A stretch of DNA of 64,000 bases from Pleomorphomonas sp. NRK KF1 (GCF_023721755.1 NZ_JAMDLH010000002.1:186001-250000); one strand, 5' to 3'. Shown: positions 16,146 through 24,288, counted from the first letter of the stretch. Notes: generated by a model from the sequence alone, not told the origin. Translations and numbers: made by a program.

Positions 16146-17623
16146 TGCGGAACTCCCAGGAACAGGCGCTGCAGAGCCTCATCGACGACCTTAGGCAGCG
16201 CGCGGCCGAAGCCGAGGAGACGCTGGCCGCCATTCGTGACGGCAGCGTGGATGCCGTCGTGGTGGGGGGAGAAGGCAAGGACGAGGTTCTTGTCATCGGC
16301 GACGACGCCTCGGCGTTCAGAAACTTCATGGAGGCCATGGAGCCCGGAGCCGTTGCCGTCGATTCCGCCGGCCGCCTCCTTTACTCCAATGCCCGTTTCC
16401 GTCAGATCTTCGCCGAAGACTGGGATCGTCTGAAGGGCAAGCTTCTCTCCGAGATCCTTCCCGGACCGGCATCGCAGCTCATCGGCAAGCTGATCAACCC
16501 GGACAGTCACGAAGCCGCGCCGGTGTCGGTGTCTTTCCTCGAGAAGGGTGTCGAACGAAACTACCTCGTTTCCGCCCGTCCGGTGCACCTTGGAACCGTG
16601 CGCGGCTTTGCCGTCACCTTTTCCGACCTGACCGAGCGCGTCCGTGCCGAAGCCGCCGAGCGGGCGGAGCGGATTGCCAATGCGATCATCGCCTCCGCGA
16701 ACGAGGCGGTCGTCGTCTGTGACCGAACGCTCACCGTCACCCATGCCAACTTCGCCGCAGAGGCATTGTCGACCGAGAAGCTGGTTGGCGCGCGTCTGGA
16801 TGCGGCGATTCCGCTCAAGTTCCCGGATGCGACCGGCATACTCGATATCGGCGAGCTCGTTGAAACATCGCTCGCCGGAACGCCGCTTCGCAGCATCGAA
16901 GCCTTTGCTCCCATGTCCCCCGGAGCGCGGGACGTCATGGTCAGCGCCGCTCCGCTCAACATATCGGATGATGGGCCCGAGGGCTGCGTGCTGACCCTGG
17001 TCGACCTTTCCCAGCGCAAGAAGGACGAGCGGCAGATGCACCTGCTGATGCGCGAGCTCGACCACCGCGTCAAGAACACGCTGGCACTGGTGCTGTCGAT
17101 CAGCAAGCGCACCGCGGCCAGCGAGGAGACACTGGAGGGCTTTCAGGGATCGTTCAGCGGCCGCATCGAGGCGCTCGCCGCCACCCACAACCTGCTCGCC
17201 GGCGCCTCCTGGGAGAGCCTCTCGTTGCGCCAGATCTTCAGCGCCGAGGTTTCGCCCTACACGGAAACCGGAGGTGAGCGCGTCAACATCATCGGTGTCG
17301 ATCTCAGCCTCTATCCGCGTGCCGCCATCGCACTCGGTCTGATCTTCCACGAACTTGCGACCAACGCCACCAAGTATGGCGCCCTGTCCGGCGAAAAGGG
17401 CTCGATCGTCCTGGAAATTCACCCCAAGACGGATGCCCCCTCCGTCGAGGTGACATGGACCGAGAAGGATGGACCGGCCGTGAAGTCCTTCTCGCGGAAA
17501 GGCTTTGGCCACACGGTCATCGCGCGAAGCCTATCCTACTCGCCGCATGGCGGGACCACGATGGAGTTCGAGCCGACCGGCGTCGTTTGCCGCATTCGAA
17601 TTCCGGCTTCGGACGTGGCGTGA
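16142..17623 (+). CDS. Soluble PAS-containing HWE-family histidine kinase
   Basis: The 493-residue product has no membrane helix. A short coiled coil (5-35) leads to two PAS-like domains (about 58-165 and 178-290). The kinase core has the H-box LLMRELDHRVKNTLALVLSI with the phospho-accepting His308, the N-box HELATNATKYGALS (Asn408), and the WTE tripeptide at 439-441 that, with the conserved His, defines HWE kinases. HWE kinases often feed the PhyR-NepR-EcfG general stress pathway in alphaproteobacteria. The start ATG overlaps the kaiB stop, so its activity is probably tied to KaiB/KaiC state. No response regulator gene is adjacent. I do not assign a gene symbol. Confidence 0.92.
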   Translation: MMRNSQEQALQSLIDDLRQRAAEAEETLAAIRDGSVDAVVVGGEGKDEVLVIGDDASAFRNFMEAMEPGAVAVDSAGRLLYSNARFRQIFAEDWDRLKGKLLSEILPGPASQLIGKLINPDSHEAAPVSVSFLEKGVERNYLVSARPVHLGTVRGFAVTFSDLTERVRAEAAERAERIANAIIASANEAVVVCDRTLTVTHANFAAEALSTEKLVGARLDAAIPLKFPDATGILDIGELVETSLAGTPLRSIEAFAPMSPGARDVMVSAAPLNISDDGPEGCVLTLVDLSQRKKDERQMHLLMRELDHRVKNTLALVLSISKRTAASEETLEGFQGSFSGRIEALAATHNLLAGASWESLSLRQIFSAEVSPYTETGGERVNIIGVDLSLYPRAAIALGLIFHELATNATKYGALSGEKGSIVLEIHPKTDAPSVEVTWTEKDGPAVKSFSRKGFGHTVIARSLSYSPHGGTTMEFEPTGVVCRIRIPASDVA

Positions 17624-17626
17624 AGA

Positions 17627-17656
17627 GGCGCCGACGCCTACACGGGCGTCGGCGCC
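17627..17656. terminator. Bidirectional hairpin between convergent genes
   Basis: A 12-bp perfect GC stem (17627-17638 with 17645-17656, loop TACACG) lies between the kinase stop at 17623 and the stop of the minus-strand GH65 fusion at 17670. There is no T-run. Its position suggests transcript-end formation for both genes. Confidence 0.65.
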
Positions 17657-17669
17657 GGCATCCTCGCTC

Positions 17670-20663
17670 TCAGACGAGATAGTCGGCAAGCACGAAGTCG
17701 TCGAGGCTGGGGATGACAGAATCCGCTTCGGTCAGAACCGACGGCTTGCCGATGCCGAGCGCTGCCATGCCGGCTCCCTTGATCGATGCCACACCGGCCA
17801 CAGCGTCTTCCACCCCGAGGCAATCGACCGGATCGACCCCAAGCTGGGCTGCTGCCTTCAGGAAGATTTCCGGATCCGGCTTGCCGCGCGTCAAAAGACG
17901 CGCATCGACCACCGTGTCGAACATGTGGGAGATGCCGAGCCGTTCGAGAATGGCCGGCGCGTTCTGGCTGACCGACGCGAGACCGACCTTGAGACCGGCA
18001 GCTCGCACCGCCTCAAGCGTGTTCAGGGCGCCCGGCAGAAGATCGTCCCGCGTCATGGTGCCGATCAGTTCCTTGTACCAGACGTTCTTCATGTCGGCGA
18101 GGCGATCGAACTCGGCCGGCTCCAGCGTGACGCCCCCCTTGTCCAGGATCATCTGCAGGGACATGCGGCGATCGATGCCCTTGAGGCTCTCGGCGAGCTC
18201 GTCATCGAAACCGATCCCGAGCGTGTCGGCCAACCGCTTCCAGGCGAGGTGGTGGAAGCGCGCGGTATCGGTGATGACGCCGTCGAGGTCGAAGACGACC
18301 GCTTTGAAGGGCTTCTTGTCGAAAGTCTTCGGCAAGGCCACGCGGCGCACCGGCTCTTCAGCCGAAAGATCGACCGGCTCGCCGCAATAGAACAGGCGAA
18401 TAGCCTCGCCCTCAATGAGCCGGAACTCCGCGCCGGCCGCCGACACGGCAACTTCCAGCGTCCGTCCATGATCGACAAGGCGGAAACGATAGCTGTTCCA
18501 GCTCTTCGGAAGAGATGGCTTGAAGTGAAGTTCGCCCTTGATCGCTCTCAAACCGGCGAAGCCATGGACCACGCTCATCCAGGTGCCGCCCATCGCCGCG
18601 GTGTGAACGCCATGGAACGTGTTGCCATGGGTGTTGTCGATGTCCATGCGGGCGGTGTGCATGAAGAACTCGTAGGCCCGCTCGTGCAGCCCGATTTCGG
18701 CGGCGATGATCGAGTGTATGCAAGTGGACAGCGAGGAATCGTGAGTGGTTATGGCTTCGTAATAGTCGAAGTCGCGCCGTTTCACCGCCTTGGAGAACAT
18801 GTCGCCGCGCAGGAACAGGGCCAGCAGTACGTCGGCCTGCTTGCAGACCTGATGCCGGTAGATCACCAGCGGATGATAATACAGGAGCAGCGGATGATTT
18901 TCGGCCGGCGTGCCGGCAAAGTCCCAGACCTTGCGGGCAAGGAAGGTATCGTCCTGAGCATGGATGCCACGCCCCTCGTCATATGGCAAACGCAGCCGGT
19001 CAGAGATATCCGTCCAATGACCGAGCTCCGACGAGGCAAGATCGAGCTTTGCCGAAAGCTCCTTGAGCATCGCGGGCTCTTCCCGCTCCATCAGCTCAGC
19101 GACCTCCACGGCGAACGCAAGATGGGTTTTGGCCATGACGTTGGTGTAGAAATTGTTGTTAACAAGCGCCGTGTACTCGTCGGGCCCGGTCACTTCATCA
19201 ATGTGATAGCTGCCTCCGACCAGATGGGCGAGATCGGCCCAGATGCGCGCCGTCTCAAACACAAGTTCGGCTGCGCCCTCGACCAGCAGTGAAACATCGC
19301 CGGTTGCCTCGACATACTGCTTGATGGCGAAGGCTATGTCGGCATTGATATGGTACTGGGCCGAGCCAGCCGGAAAATAGGCCGAGCACTCCTCGCCGGT
19401 AATGGTTCGCCATGGGTAGAGCGCGCCGCGAGAATGCCCCATATCGCGGGCCCGCGCCCGCGCCTTGTCGAGATAGCTGACCCGGTGGCGAAGCACCGAC
19501 CGCGCCAGCTCCGGCATGGTCCGAAGGAAAACCGGAAGAATATAGATCTCGGTGTCCCAGAAGGAATGGCCCTCATAGCCCTCGCCAGTCAGGCCCTTGG
19601 CGGCGATGTTGGTTCGACCGTCGCGGCCGATGGACTGGAAGAGGTGGTAGAGGTTGAAGTGCAGCCCCTGCGCCAAGGCATCGTCACCCTCGATGTCTAT
19701 GTCTGCCTTCTCCCAAAAGGCGGCAAGGCGGGCGCGTTGTTCCGCCGCCAGCCCCTCAAAGCCTCCGGCCCGAGCACCGTCCAGAGCTTCGGCGGACCGG
19801 ATGGCGAGTTCGGACGCCGGTGCGTCGCGGCTGGTGACGATGGCCGTGAGCTTCTCGAGGGTAACGGTCTCTCCAGCCTTGGCGGAGGTACGGAAGGTCT
19901 GGGCAAGAACGCCGCCTTCCTCAAGCCAGGCGTTGTCGCTCTCGCCGTTTACCCCAGCCAGTGTTTCAATCCGAAGCGTCAGGTCGCTGTTGCTCGTCCG
20001 AGACACCAGCACCGACCGGCCTGGCGACACGGCCGTTTCGACAGTGGAAAGGGCCCGACTGGAAGCGCCCGAGCCGAGACGCGGATCGAAGCTCTCCTCG
20101 ACACCCCTAACCATGCTGTTGATGGTGGCGACAAACTCGACCGTAGCGTCGGTGTCCAGGGGCGTCACCGCCACAGACTGGGCGAGGATGGCACTCCGGG
20201 ACAAACTGACAAGACGCCTCGAGACGATGCTGACCCGGCGCCCTGACGACGATTGCCACTCGACCGTCCGAACCAGTACGCCCTCGCGAAAGTCGAGACT
20301 GCGCTCGTAGGACAGGATCGTTCCGTTCGCCAAGTTGAACCGCTCGCCGTCGACGGTGATCTCGACACCCTTGGCATTCGGGAGATTGAGCATGAACTCG
20401 TTGGTCCGAGCGAAGCCGTAGGCGTTCTCGGGATAGCGGATCGCTTCCGTGTCGTAGAAGCCGTTGACGTAGGTCCCCTCCATGCTGGCCTCGGCCTCGC
20501 CCAGCCAGACCTCGTCGTGGCTGCCGCGTGTGCCGATATGGCCGTTGCCGAGTGCGAACAGGGTCTCGCGCAGCAGATTGGCGTCGGCATCCCAGCGGGT
20601 TTCGACCAGGCGCCAGGGATCGGTAGGCAGCGACGAGAGCGTCGGGGCGAGGTTCGCAGTCAC
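17670..20663 (-). CDS. GH65 disaccharide phosphorylase fused to beta-phosphoglucomutase
   Basis: The 997-residue product joins two enzymes. The first (about 1-775) is a GH65 phosphorylase of the trehalose/kojibiose/nigerose phosphorylase type. It has ALGNGHIGTRGSHDEVWLGE, GHSFWDTEIYILPVFL, the catalytic acid Glu496 in VTGPDEYTALVNNNFYTN, and a C-terminal jelly-roll part (GMHFKPSLP-like, here ELHFKPSLPKSW). The second (about 785-990) is a HAD beta-phosphoglucomutase with VVFDLDGVITDTARFHH, ASVSQNA, RGKPDPEIF and GVEDAVAG. Together they would split an alpha-glucobiose to beta-glucose-1-phosphate and convert this to glucose-6-phosphate. The start is GTG at 20663 after AAGGAGACTGAA. It lies 83 bp downstream of the amidase-like gene in the same direction and is probably under the divergent LacI regulator. 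Confidence 0.92.
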   Translation of the reverse strand: MTANLAPTLSSLPTDPWRLVETRWDADANLLRETLFALGNGHIGTRGSHDEVWLGEAEASMEGTYVNGFYDTEAIRYPENAYGFARTNEFMLNLPNAKGVEITVDGERFNLANGTILSYERSLDFREGVLVRTVEWQSSSGRRVSIVSRRLVSLSRSAILAQSVAVTPLDTDATVEFVATINSMVRGVEESFDPRLGSGASSRALSTVETAVSPGRSVLVSRTSNSDLTLRIETLAGVNGESDNAWLEEGGVLAQTFRTSAKAGETVTLEKLTAIVTSRDAPASELAIRSAEALDGARAGGFEGLAAEQRARLAAFWEKADIDIEGDDALAQGLHFNLYHLFQSIGRDGRTNIAAKGLTGEGYEGHSFWDTEIYILPVFLRTMPELARSVLRHRVSYLDKARARARDMGHSRGALYPWRTITGEECSAYFPAGSAQYHINADIAFAIKQYVEATGDVSLLVEGAAELVFETARIWADLAHLVGGSYHIDEVTGPDEYTALVNNNFYTNVMAKTHLAFAVEVAELMEREEPAMLKELSAKLDLASSELGHWTDISDRLRLPYDEGRGIHAQDDTFLARKVWDFAGTPAENHPLLLYYHPLVIYRHQVCKQADVLLALFLRGDMFSKAVKRRDFDYYEAITTHDSSLSTCIHSIIAAEIGLHERAYEFFMHTARMDIDNTHGNTFHGVHTAAMGGTWMSVVHGFAGLRAIKGELHFKPSLPKSWNSYRFRLVDHGRTLEVAVSAAGAEFRLIEGEAIRLFYCGEPVDLSAEEPVRRVALPKTFDKKPFKAVVFDLDGVITDTARFHHLAWKRLADTLGIGFDDELAESLKGIDRRMSLQMILDKGGVTLEPAEFDRLADMKNVWYKELIGTMTRDDLLPGALNTLEAVRAAGLKVGLASVSQNAPAILERLGISHMFDTVVDARLLTRGKPDPEIFLKAAAQLGVDPVDCLGVEDAVAGVASIKGAGMAALGIGKPSVLTEADSVIPSLDDFVLADYLV

Positions 20664-20746
20664 TTCAGTCTCCTTGGAAAGGTCGAACGCCGACTCGCGC
20701 AGCCCCGTCGGGGCAACCGGACGGCAAACGTCACGCTTCGGTCCTG

Positions 20747-21904
20747 CTACCGATGAGCCAACGGCGATGACGCCGGGATGTCAATCGGACGAGTGGACCT
20801 CGGTTTGTTGAGAGCGGTGAGAGTCGCCGCGATGGCACCCAATCGGTCGTCGGTTCCACCGGCACCGACCAGCGCGCCGCCGTCCGGCAGCCCGATGGCG
20901 GCGAGACCGCAGGCGTTGACGAAGCCGGTCGACCCGAACTCGGGCGCAACGAACAGCAGATCGAAATCCGAGAAAGCAGCCTCGACCTGTCGGCGCAGCG
21001 CGAGGAGACGACGCTGCGCCCGAGCGAGATCGCAGGCCGGGAGGGCCAGCGCCTCCGAAAGACGCCGCCGGAGGCGGGTAGGCACCAGCTCCGGCTGCTC
21101 GGCGAAGGCCGTCGCCATATCGTCCAGACGCGGCGCCAGCCAGACGTCGTCCCTTGCAAGGGCGGCAATTTCGGCAAAAGGCGTCACATCAGTGGCGACC
21201 GTCTCCAGCCCGAGCCGCTCGATGATCGCTTGCGCCGCCTCCGACGTCTCACCACCGAGCAGACCGAGACGCCCTGGTGGGCAGGCAGGGCGGACGAGAC
21301 CATCGACGCTTTCGAGCGCGCGCCGTACGACCGCGCCACCGGCGACATCGGAGGTGAGAATGGCGATACCGTCAACGTCGGGAGCCATAGCGGAAACCCC
21401 CTCGATCGAGACGCCCGCCAGAGTCGGCTTGACGACGGCCAGGCCGCAGTCGACGGGGACCGCATCGGCACGGTCGCCGATAAGAACGAAAGCCGCGAGA
21501 CCGGCGGCAATAGCCGCCAAGGCGTGTGCGACCGGCGCATCACGGCCAAAGGGATCGACCGGCAGCTTGCCGACCAGAAGAGCACCGGCAGCCCTCAACC
21601 GTTCCACGACGACGGCGTCAAAGTCGGGCTGAAGGTCGAACGCGGGAGCGCCGATCGAGGTGGTAAGCCCCACGACATCGATTCCGGCATCGAGCGCGTA
21701 GGGCACCCCCCAGAGCGGCAAGGCGGACGGATCCGGATGACGAGCGAGAAGATCGCGAGCTGCGGCATAAAAAGCGGCTGCAATGCAGGCACCACCAAGC
21801 ACCGCGCAGCGGGCGTGGATATCGTCGGCAAGGTCGAGAAGGCTATTCGGACGCCGCGCAAAGCGCGAGCGGAGGCCATCCAGCGTCAACACAGGAGCGC
21901 GCAT
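20747..21904 (-). CDS. Amidase-signature/allophanate-hydrolase-like protein lacking the catalytic triad
   Basis: The 385-residue product follows the amidase-signature scaffold, closest in pattern to the amidase part of allophanate hydrolase: LWGVPYALDAGIDVVGLTT, ERLRAAGALLVGKLPVD, and IAAGLAAFVLIGDRADAVPV leading to GLAVVKPTLAG. However, the catalytic Lys in the usual GVPxxVKDNID is Asp here, the whole GGSSSGS loop with the cis-Ser is deleted, and the nucleophile Ser of the TAGS motif is absent. It should therefore be inactive as an amidase. The ATG at 21904 follows GGGGAGGGGTGCC; an in-frame TTG at 21937 is less likely. It is the first gene of the unit that includes the GH65 fusion, so a binding, scaffolding or altered catalytic role in glucoside metabolism is possible. 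Confidence 0.75.
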   Translation of the reverse strand: MRAPVLTLDGLRSRFARRPNSLLDLADDIHARCAVLGGACIAAAFYAAARDLLARHPDPSALPLWGVPYALDAGIDVVGLTTSIGAPAFDLQPDFDAVVVERLRAAGALLVGKLPVDPFGRDAPVAHALAAIAAGLAAFVLIGDRADAVPVDCGLAVVKPTLAGVSIEGVSAMAPDVDGIAILTSDVAGGAVVRRALESVDGLVRPACPPGRLGLLGGETSEAAQAIIERLGLETVATDVTPFAEIAALARDDVWLAPRLDDMATAFAEQPELVPTRLRRRLSEALALPACDLARAQRRLLALRRQVEAAFSDFDLLFVAPEFGSTGFVNACGLAAIGLPDGGALVGAGGTDDRLGAIAATLTALNKPRSTRPIDIPASSPLAHR

Positions 21905-21949
21905 CGGCACCCCTCCCCTATACTGCCCGACCGCCAATCGGACCCCCTC

Positions 21950-21966
21950 AAAAGCGCTTTTGCTCT
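21950..21966. promoter_or_regulatory. LacI-type operator, copy 1
   Basis: AAAAGCGCTTTT (21950-21961) is a perfect 12-bp palindrome, extended by one matching base pair on each side to 14 bp. The 17 bases AAAAGCGCTTTTGCTCT recur exactly at 22111. The GCGC centre is typical of LacI/GalR operators. It lies just upstream of the amidase-like gene start. Confidence 0.8.
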
Positions 21967-21980
21967 CGTAGCATCGCGGT

Positions 21981-22002
21981 CAAAAGCCTGTCAATGCTTT
22001 TG
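21981..22002. promoter_or_regulatory. Related inverted repeat between the two operators
   Basis: CAAAAGC (21981-21987) and GCTTTTG (21996-22002) form a 7-bp inverted repeat with an 8-bp spacer, using the same half-site as the flanking operators but split apart. It may be a weaker or differently spaced site for the same regulator. Confidence 0.45.
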
Positions 22003-22110
22003 TTTCGGCCCCTACTCGTTAAATAATCGATGCGTATTATTAGTATGTATTACAGCCTTCTCAGAGTTATCCCACCATTTGAGACGACATATGGCTGATT
22101 ATTCCGTCAT

Positions 22111-22127
22111 AAAAGCGCTTTTGCTCT
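22111..22127. promoter_or_regulatory. LacI-type operator, copy 2
   Basis: AAAAGCGCTTTT (22111-22122), followed by GCTCT, repeats 17 bases found at 21950, 161 bp apart. It precedes the LacI gene start at 22199. Two identical sites flanking the divergent promoter region suggest repression by looping and autoregulation. Confidence 0.8.
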
Positions 22128-22198
22128 TTTGGGCAGCTGTACAACTCGGCAAGCAAGAGCTATACAGACGCCCTGTTTTCGCAGATATCGGCGCCTTC

Positions 22199-23218
22199 AT
22201 GAACCTCAAGGAACTGGCACGTCACCTCGGGCTTTCCCAGAGCACGGTCAGTCGCGCCCTCAACGGCTATCAGGACGTCAGTCCGGATACGCGGGAGCGC
22301 GTGCTCGCGGCTGCGCGGCGTTTCGACTACTCGCCCAATGCCAGCGCCCATAGGTTGGCAACCGGGCATTCCGGCGCAATCGGCATCGTCTTTCCCTCCG
22401 ACAAGGACCCGCTGCTGGATCCGCTGTTTACCGACTTCCTGTCCGGCCTCACCAACAGCGCCGCCCGCCGGCAGATGGACATCCTGGTCAGCGCCAGTCT
22501 CGACACGTCAGAAGCGAGCTATCGCCGCCTTGCCCAGCGGGGCTCGGTGGATGCCGTCGTGCTTTCGAGCCCGCTTGTCGAGGATCCGCGCGTGCCGCTG
22601 CTCGAACGGCTCGGCATTCCTTGCGTGGTGCACGGCCGCACCAATTCGCCGCATCCCCACGCGTTTCTCGACATCGACAACGAGGGGGCCTTCCGCCAGG
22701 CCACCGAGTTGCTGATCGGCCTCGGCCATCGGCGCATCGGTCTCGTCAACGGCGACGCGCGACAGGCTTTCGCAGTCGACCGCGAAGCTGGCTGGCGTTC
22801 GGCCCTCCTCCGCGCCGATCTGGAAGCGCCGGATATCCTCAACAGATCCGACATCATGACCGACGAGGCGGGATACCGGCTGACGGCCGAAATGCTGACG
22901 AGCGCCACGCCACCCACCGCCGTCATCTGTTCCAGCATCTTTTCGGCCATCGGAGCGTGCCGCGCCATTCGCGATTGCGGACTGTCGATCGGCTCGGATA
23001 TCTCGGTGATCGCCCACGACGACGGCATCACCTCGATCCGGCCGGAGGCGCACCACCCGCCGCTGACCACCACCTTCTCCTCGATCCATCGGGCCGGCGA
23101 ACGCATTGCCGAAATCGCGGCCGACCTCATTGGCGGCAAGCCCACCGCCGACTGCCAGGAAGTGTGGCCGGTGGACCTGATTTTCCGCGACAGCACACGA
23201 CCACCCAGATCCTCCTGA
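22199..23218 (+). CDS. LacI-family transcriptional regulator of the GH65 locus
   Basis: The 339-residue product has a classic LacI helix-turn-helix and hinge (MNLKELARHLGLSQSTVSRA, LNGYQDVSPDTRERVLAAA, then YSPNASAHRLATG). A sugar-binding domain follows, with IGIVFPSDKDPLLDPLF and LIGLGHRRIGLVNGD. The frame is open far upstream, but the helix-turn-helix begins exactly at the ATG at 22199, so I chose it; its ribosome site is weak. It is divergent from the amidase-like and GH65 genes, with paired AAAAGCGCTTTT operators between them. It most likely represses that operon and releases it with an alpha-glucoside or its product. It resembles AglR-type regulators in wording, but this is not decisive. 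Confidence 0.92.
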   Translation: MNLKELARHLGLSQSTVSRALNGYQDVSPDTRERVLAAARRFDYSPNASAHRLATGHSGAIGIVFPSDKDPLLDPLFTDFLSGLTNSAARRQMDILVSASLDTSEASYRRLAQRGSVDAVVLSSPLVEDPRVPLLERLGIPCVVHGRTNSPHPHAFLDIDNEGAFRQATELLIGLGHRRIGLVNGDARQAFAVDREAGWRSALLRADLEAPDILNRSDIMTDEAGYRLTAEMLTSATPPTAVICSSIFSAIGACRAIRDCGLSIGSDISVIAHDDGITSIRPEAHHPPLTTTFSSIHRAGERIAEIAADLIGGKPTADCQEVWPVDLIFRDSTRPPRSS

Positions 23219-23632
23219 CGGCTGCGTCAGGCGTCGCTTCCAAGCTAACTCCGCGCGCCCGCCTTCAGGCAGGTGGCTGGGCAATATTGCCGGCACCTCG
23301 GAACAAGTACTGTCCCAGAGGGTTGTCGCCTCGACCGTCGGAGGCCACGTCGGCATACACACCGAACCACCTGGCAGGAGCGAACACAGCCCTGACAGGG
23401 CTAGCCGTAGCGCGACAGGGCAACGGCGGGGATGCGGACATCTGCATCGGTGTCTTCACTTCCCAGGGCAAGCCCAAGTCTGCAGACCTCCACGAGCTCG
23501 AGGCCACAGCGTTACGCACCCGAGTTTTGGTTTGGGAAGGATCTTCGGCGGGACAAGGTCGGCGATGAACACTGTTAATATCGATTAGCGCAGATCTCTC
23601 GCCGGCTTTCAACGACATGAAAGGAACATCCC
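23219..23632. other. Intergenic region without a recognised gene
   Basis: This 414-bp stretch between the LacI gene and the DUF4142 gene has open frames on both strands, but none has a ribosome site and a recognisable product. One GGAAC-N17-GTT motif is present at 23300-23324. Confidence 0.55.
23300..23324 (+). promoter_or_regulatory. GGAAC-N17-GTT motif (EcfG-type), far upstream of the DUF4142 gene
   Basis: GGAAC at 23300-23304 and GTT at 23322-23324 have the spacing of alphaproteobacterial general-stress promoters and point toward the DUF4142 gene. The distance to its start is 309 bp, so the assignment is uncertain. Confidence 0.35.
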
Positions 23633-24184
23633 ATGAAACACCTTATGCTGAAAGCGTGCTTTGTCGCCGTTTTGACCTCCACGAGTCCGGTCCTAGCCCA
23701 GACAACATCTCCAACGCCGTCAGACAATGCTGCCCAGGCCAGCCCGGTCGACAGGGAAACATTTGTGGACAAGGCGCAAAGCTCCAATCACTGGGAGATC
23801 CGTTCCAGCGCGCTCGCCGAGACGCAAGCACAGGCAGAGGGGGTGAAAGAATACGCTCGAATGATCATCAAGGATCATGAGGCGGCCGGCGTCAAATTGG
23901 CCGATGCGTTGCAGAAAGACAGTTCAGACGCCGCCTCGGAGCCTGCCGTTGGACTGATGCCCGAGCATGAAAAGATGCTTGAACAACTCAAGATGGTGAA
24001 TGGCGCCGAATTCGACAGAATGTACCTCGACATGCAGGAGCAGGCGCACGTGCAAGCGATCGACCTGTTCCGCAGCTACGCCAAGACGGGCGAAGATGAG
24101 GCATTGACCAGTTTTGCGAGCGAAACGTTACCCACGCTTGAGACGCACCTGGAGAAGGTCAAGAAGCTCAACTCTTCGAACTAG
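23633..24184 (+). CDS. Secreted DUF4142 protein
   Basis: The 183-residue product begins with a signal peptide (about residues 1-22, ending SPVLA before QTTS). A DUF4142 four-helix domain (about 40-178) follows: DRETFVDKAQSSNHWEIRSS, VKEYARMIIKDHEAAG, and LETHLEKVKKL near the end. This ferritin-like helical family is common in alphaproteobacterial envelopes and is often stress-induced; no biochemical role is established. The ATG follows AAAGGAACATCCC. It is followed by the DUF2934 gene and a PepSY-like gene, forming a small cluster of stress-type genes. Confidence 0.88.
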   Translation: MKHLMLKACFVAVLTSTSPVLAQTTSPTPSDNAAQASPVDRETFVDKAQSSNHWEIRSSALAETQAQAEGVKEYARMIIKDHEAAGVKLADALQKDSSDAASEPAVGLMPEHEKMLEQLKMVNGAEFDRMYLDMQEQAHVQAIDLFRSYAKTGEDEALTSFASETLPTLETHLEKVKKLNSSN

Positions 24185-24226
24185 AGCCGTCGGTGGCGGT
24201 CAGAAATGCCACTGGACGCTCTGCAC

Positions 24227-24254
24227 GGGAGCGGAGGAACCTCCCTCCGCTCCC
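24227..24254 (+). terminator. Hairpin after the DUF4142 gene
   Basis: GGGAGCGGAGG at 24227-24237 pairs perfectly with CCTCCGCTCCC at 24244-24254 across a 6-nt loop, 43 bp after the stop codon. There is no T-run. It overlaps the promoter motif of the next gene, so termination and initiation elements are interlocked here. Confidence 0.5.
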
Positions 24255-24260
24255 AGCGTT
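24236..24260 (+). promoter_or_regulatory. EcfG/RpoE2-type promoter of the DUF2934 gene
   Basis: GGAAC at 24236-24240 is followed after 17 nt by GTT at 24258-24260, with C before GTT. The start codon at 24289 is 29 bp downstream, a natural leader length. This matches the general-stress consensus GGAAC-N18/19-TT. Confidence 0.65.
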
Positions 24261-24288
24261 CAAACCAGAAATGTGAAAGGAAACGCCA

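Noticed and set aside
17505-19292. 595-codon plus-strand frame opposite the GH65 fusion
   Set aside because: It overlaps the kinase end and the hairpin between convergent genes; only the minus strand encodes recognisable enzymes.
23265-23618. 117-codon minus-strand frame in the LacI-DUF4142 gap
   Set aside because: No ribosome site or recognised domain. The ending looks protein-like in places, but the support is too thin to call a gene or a remnant.
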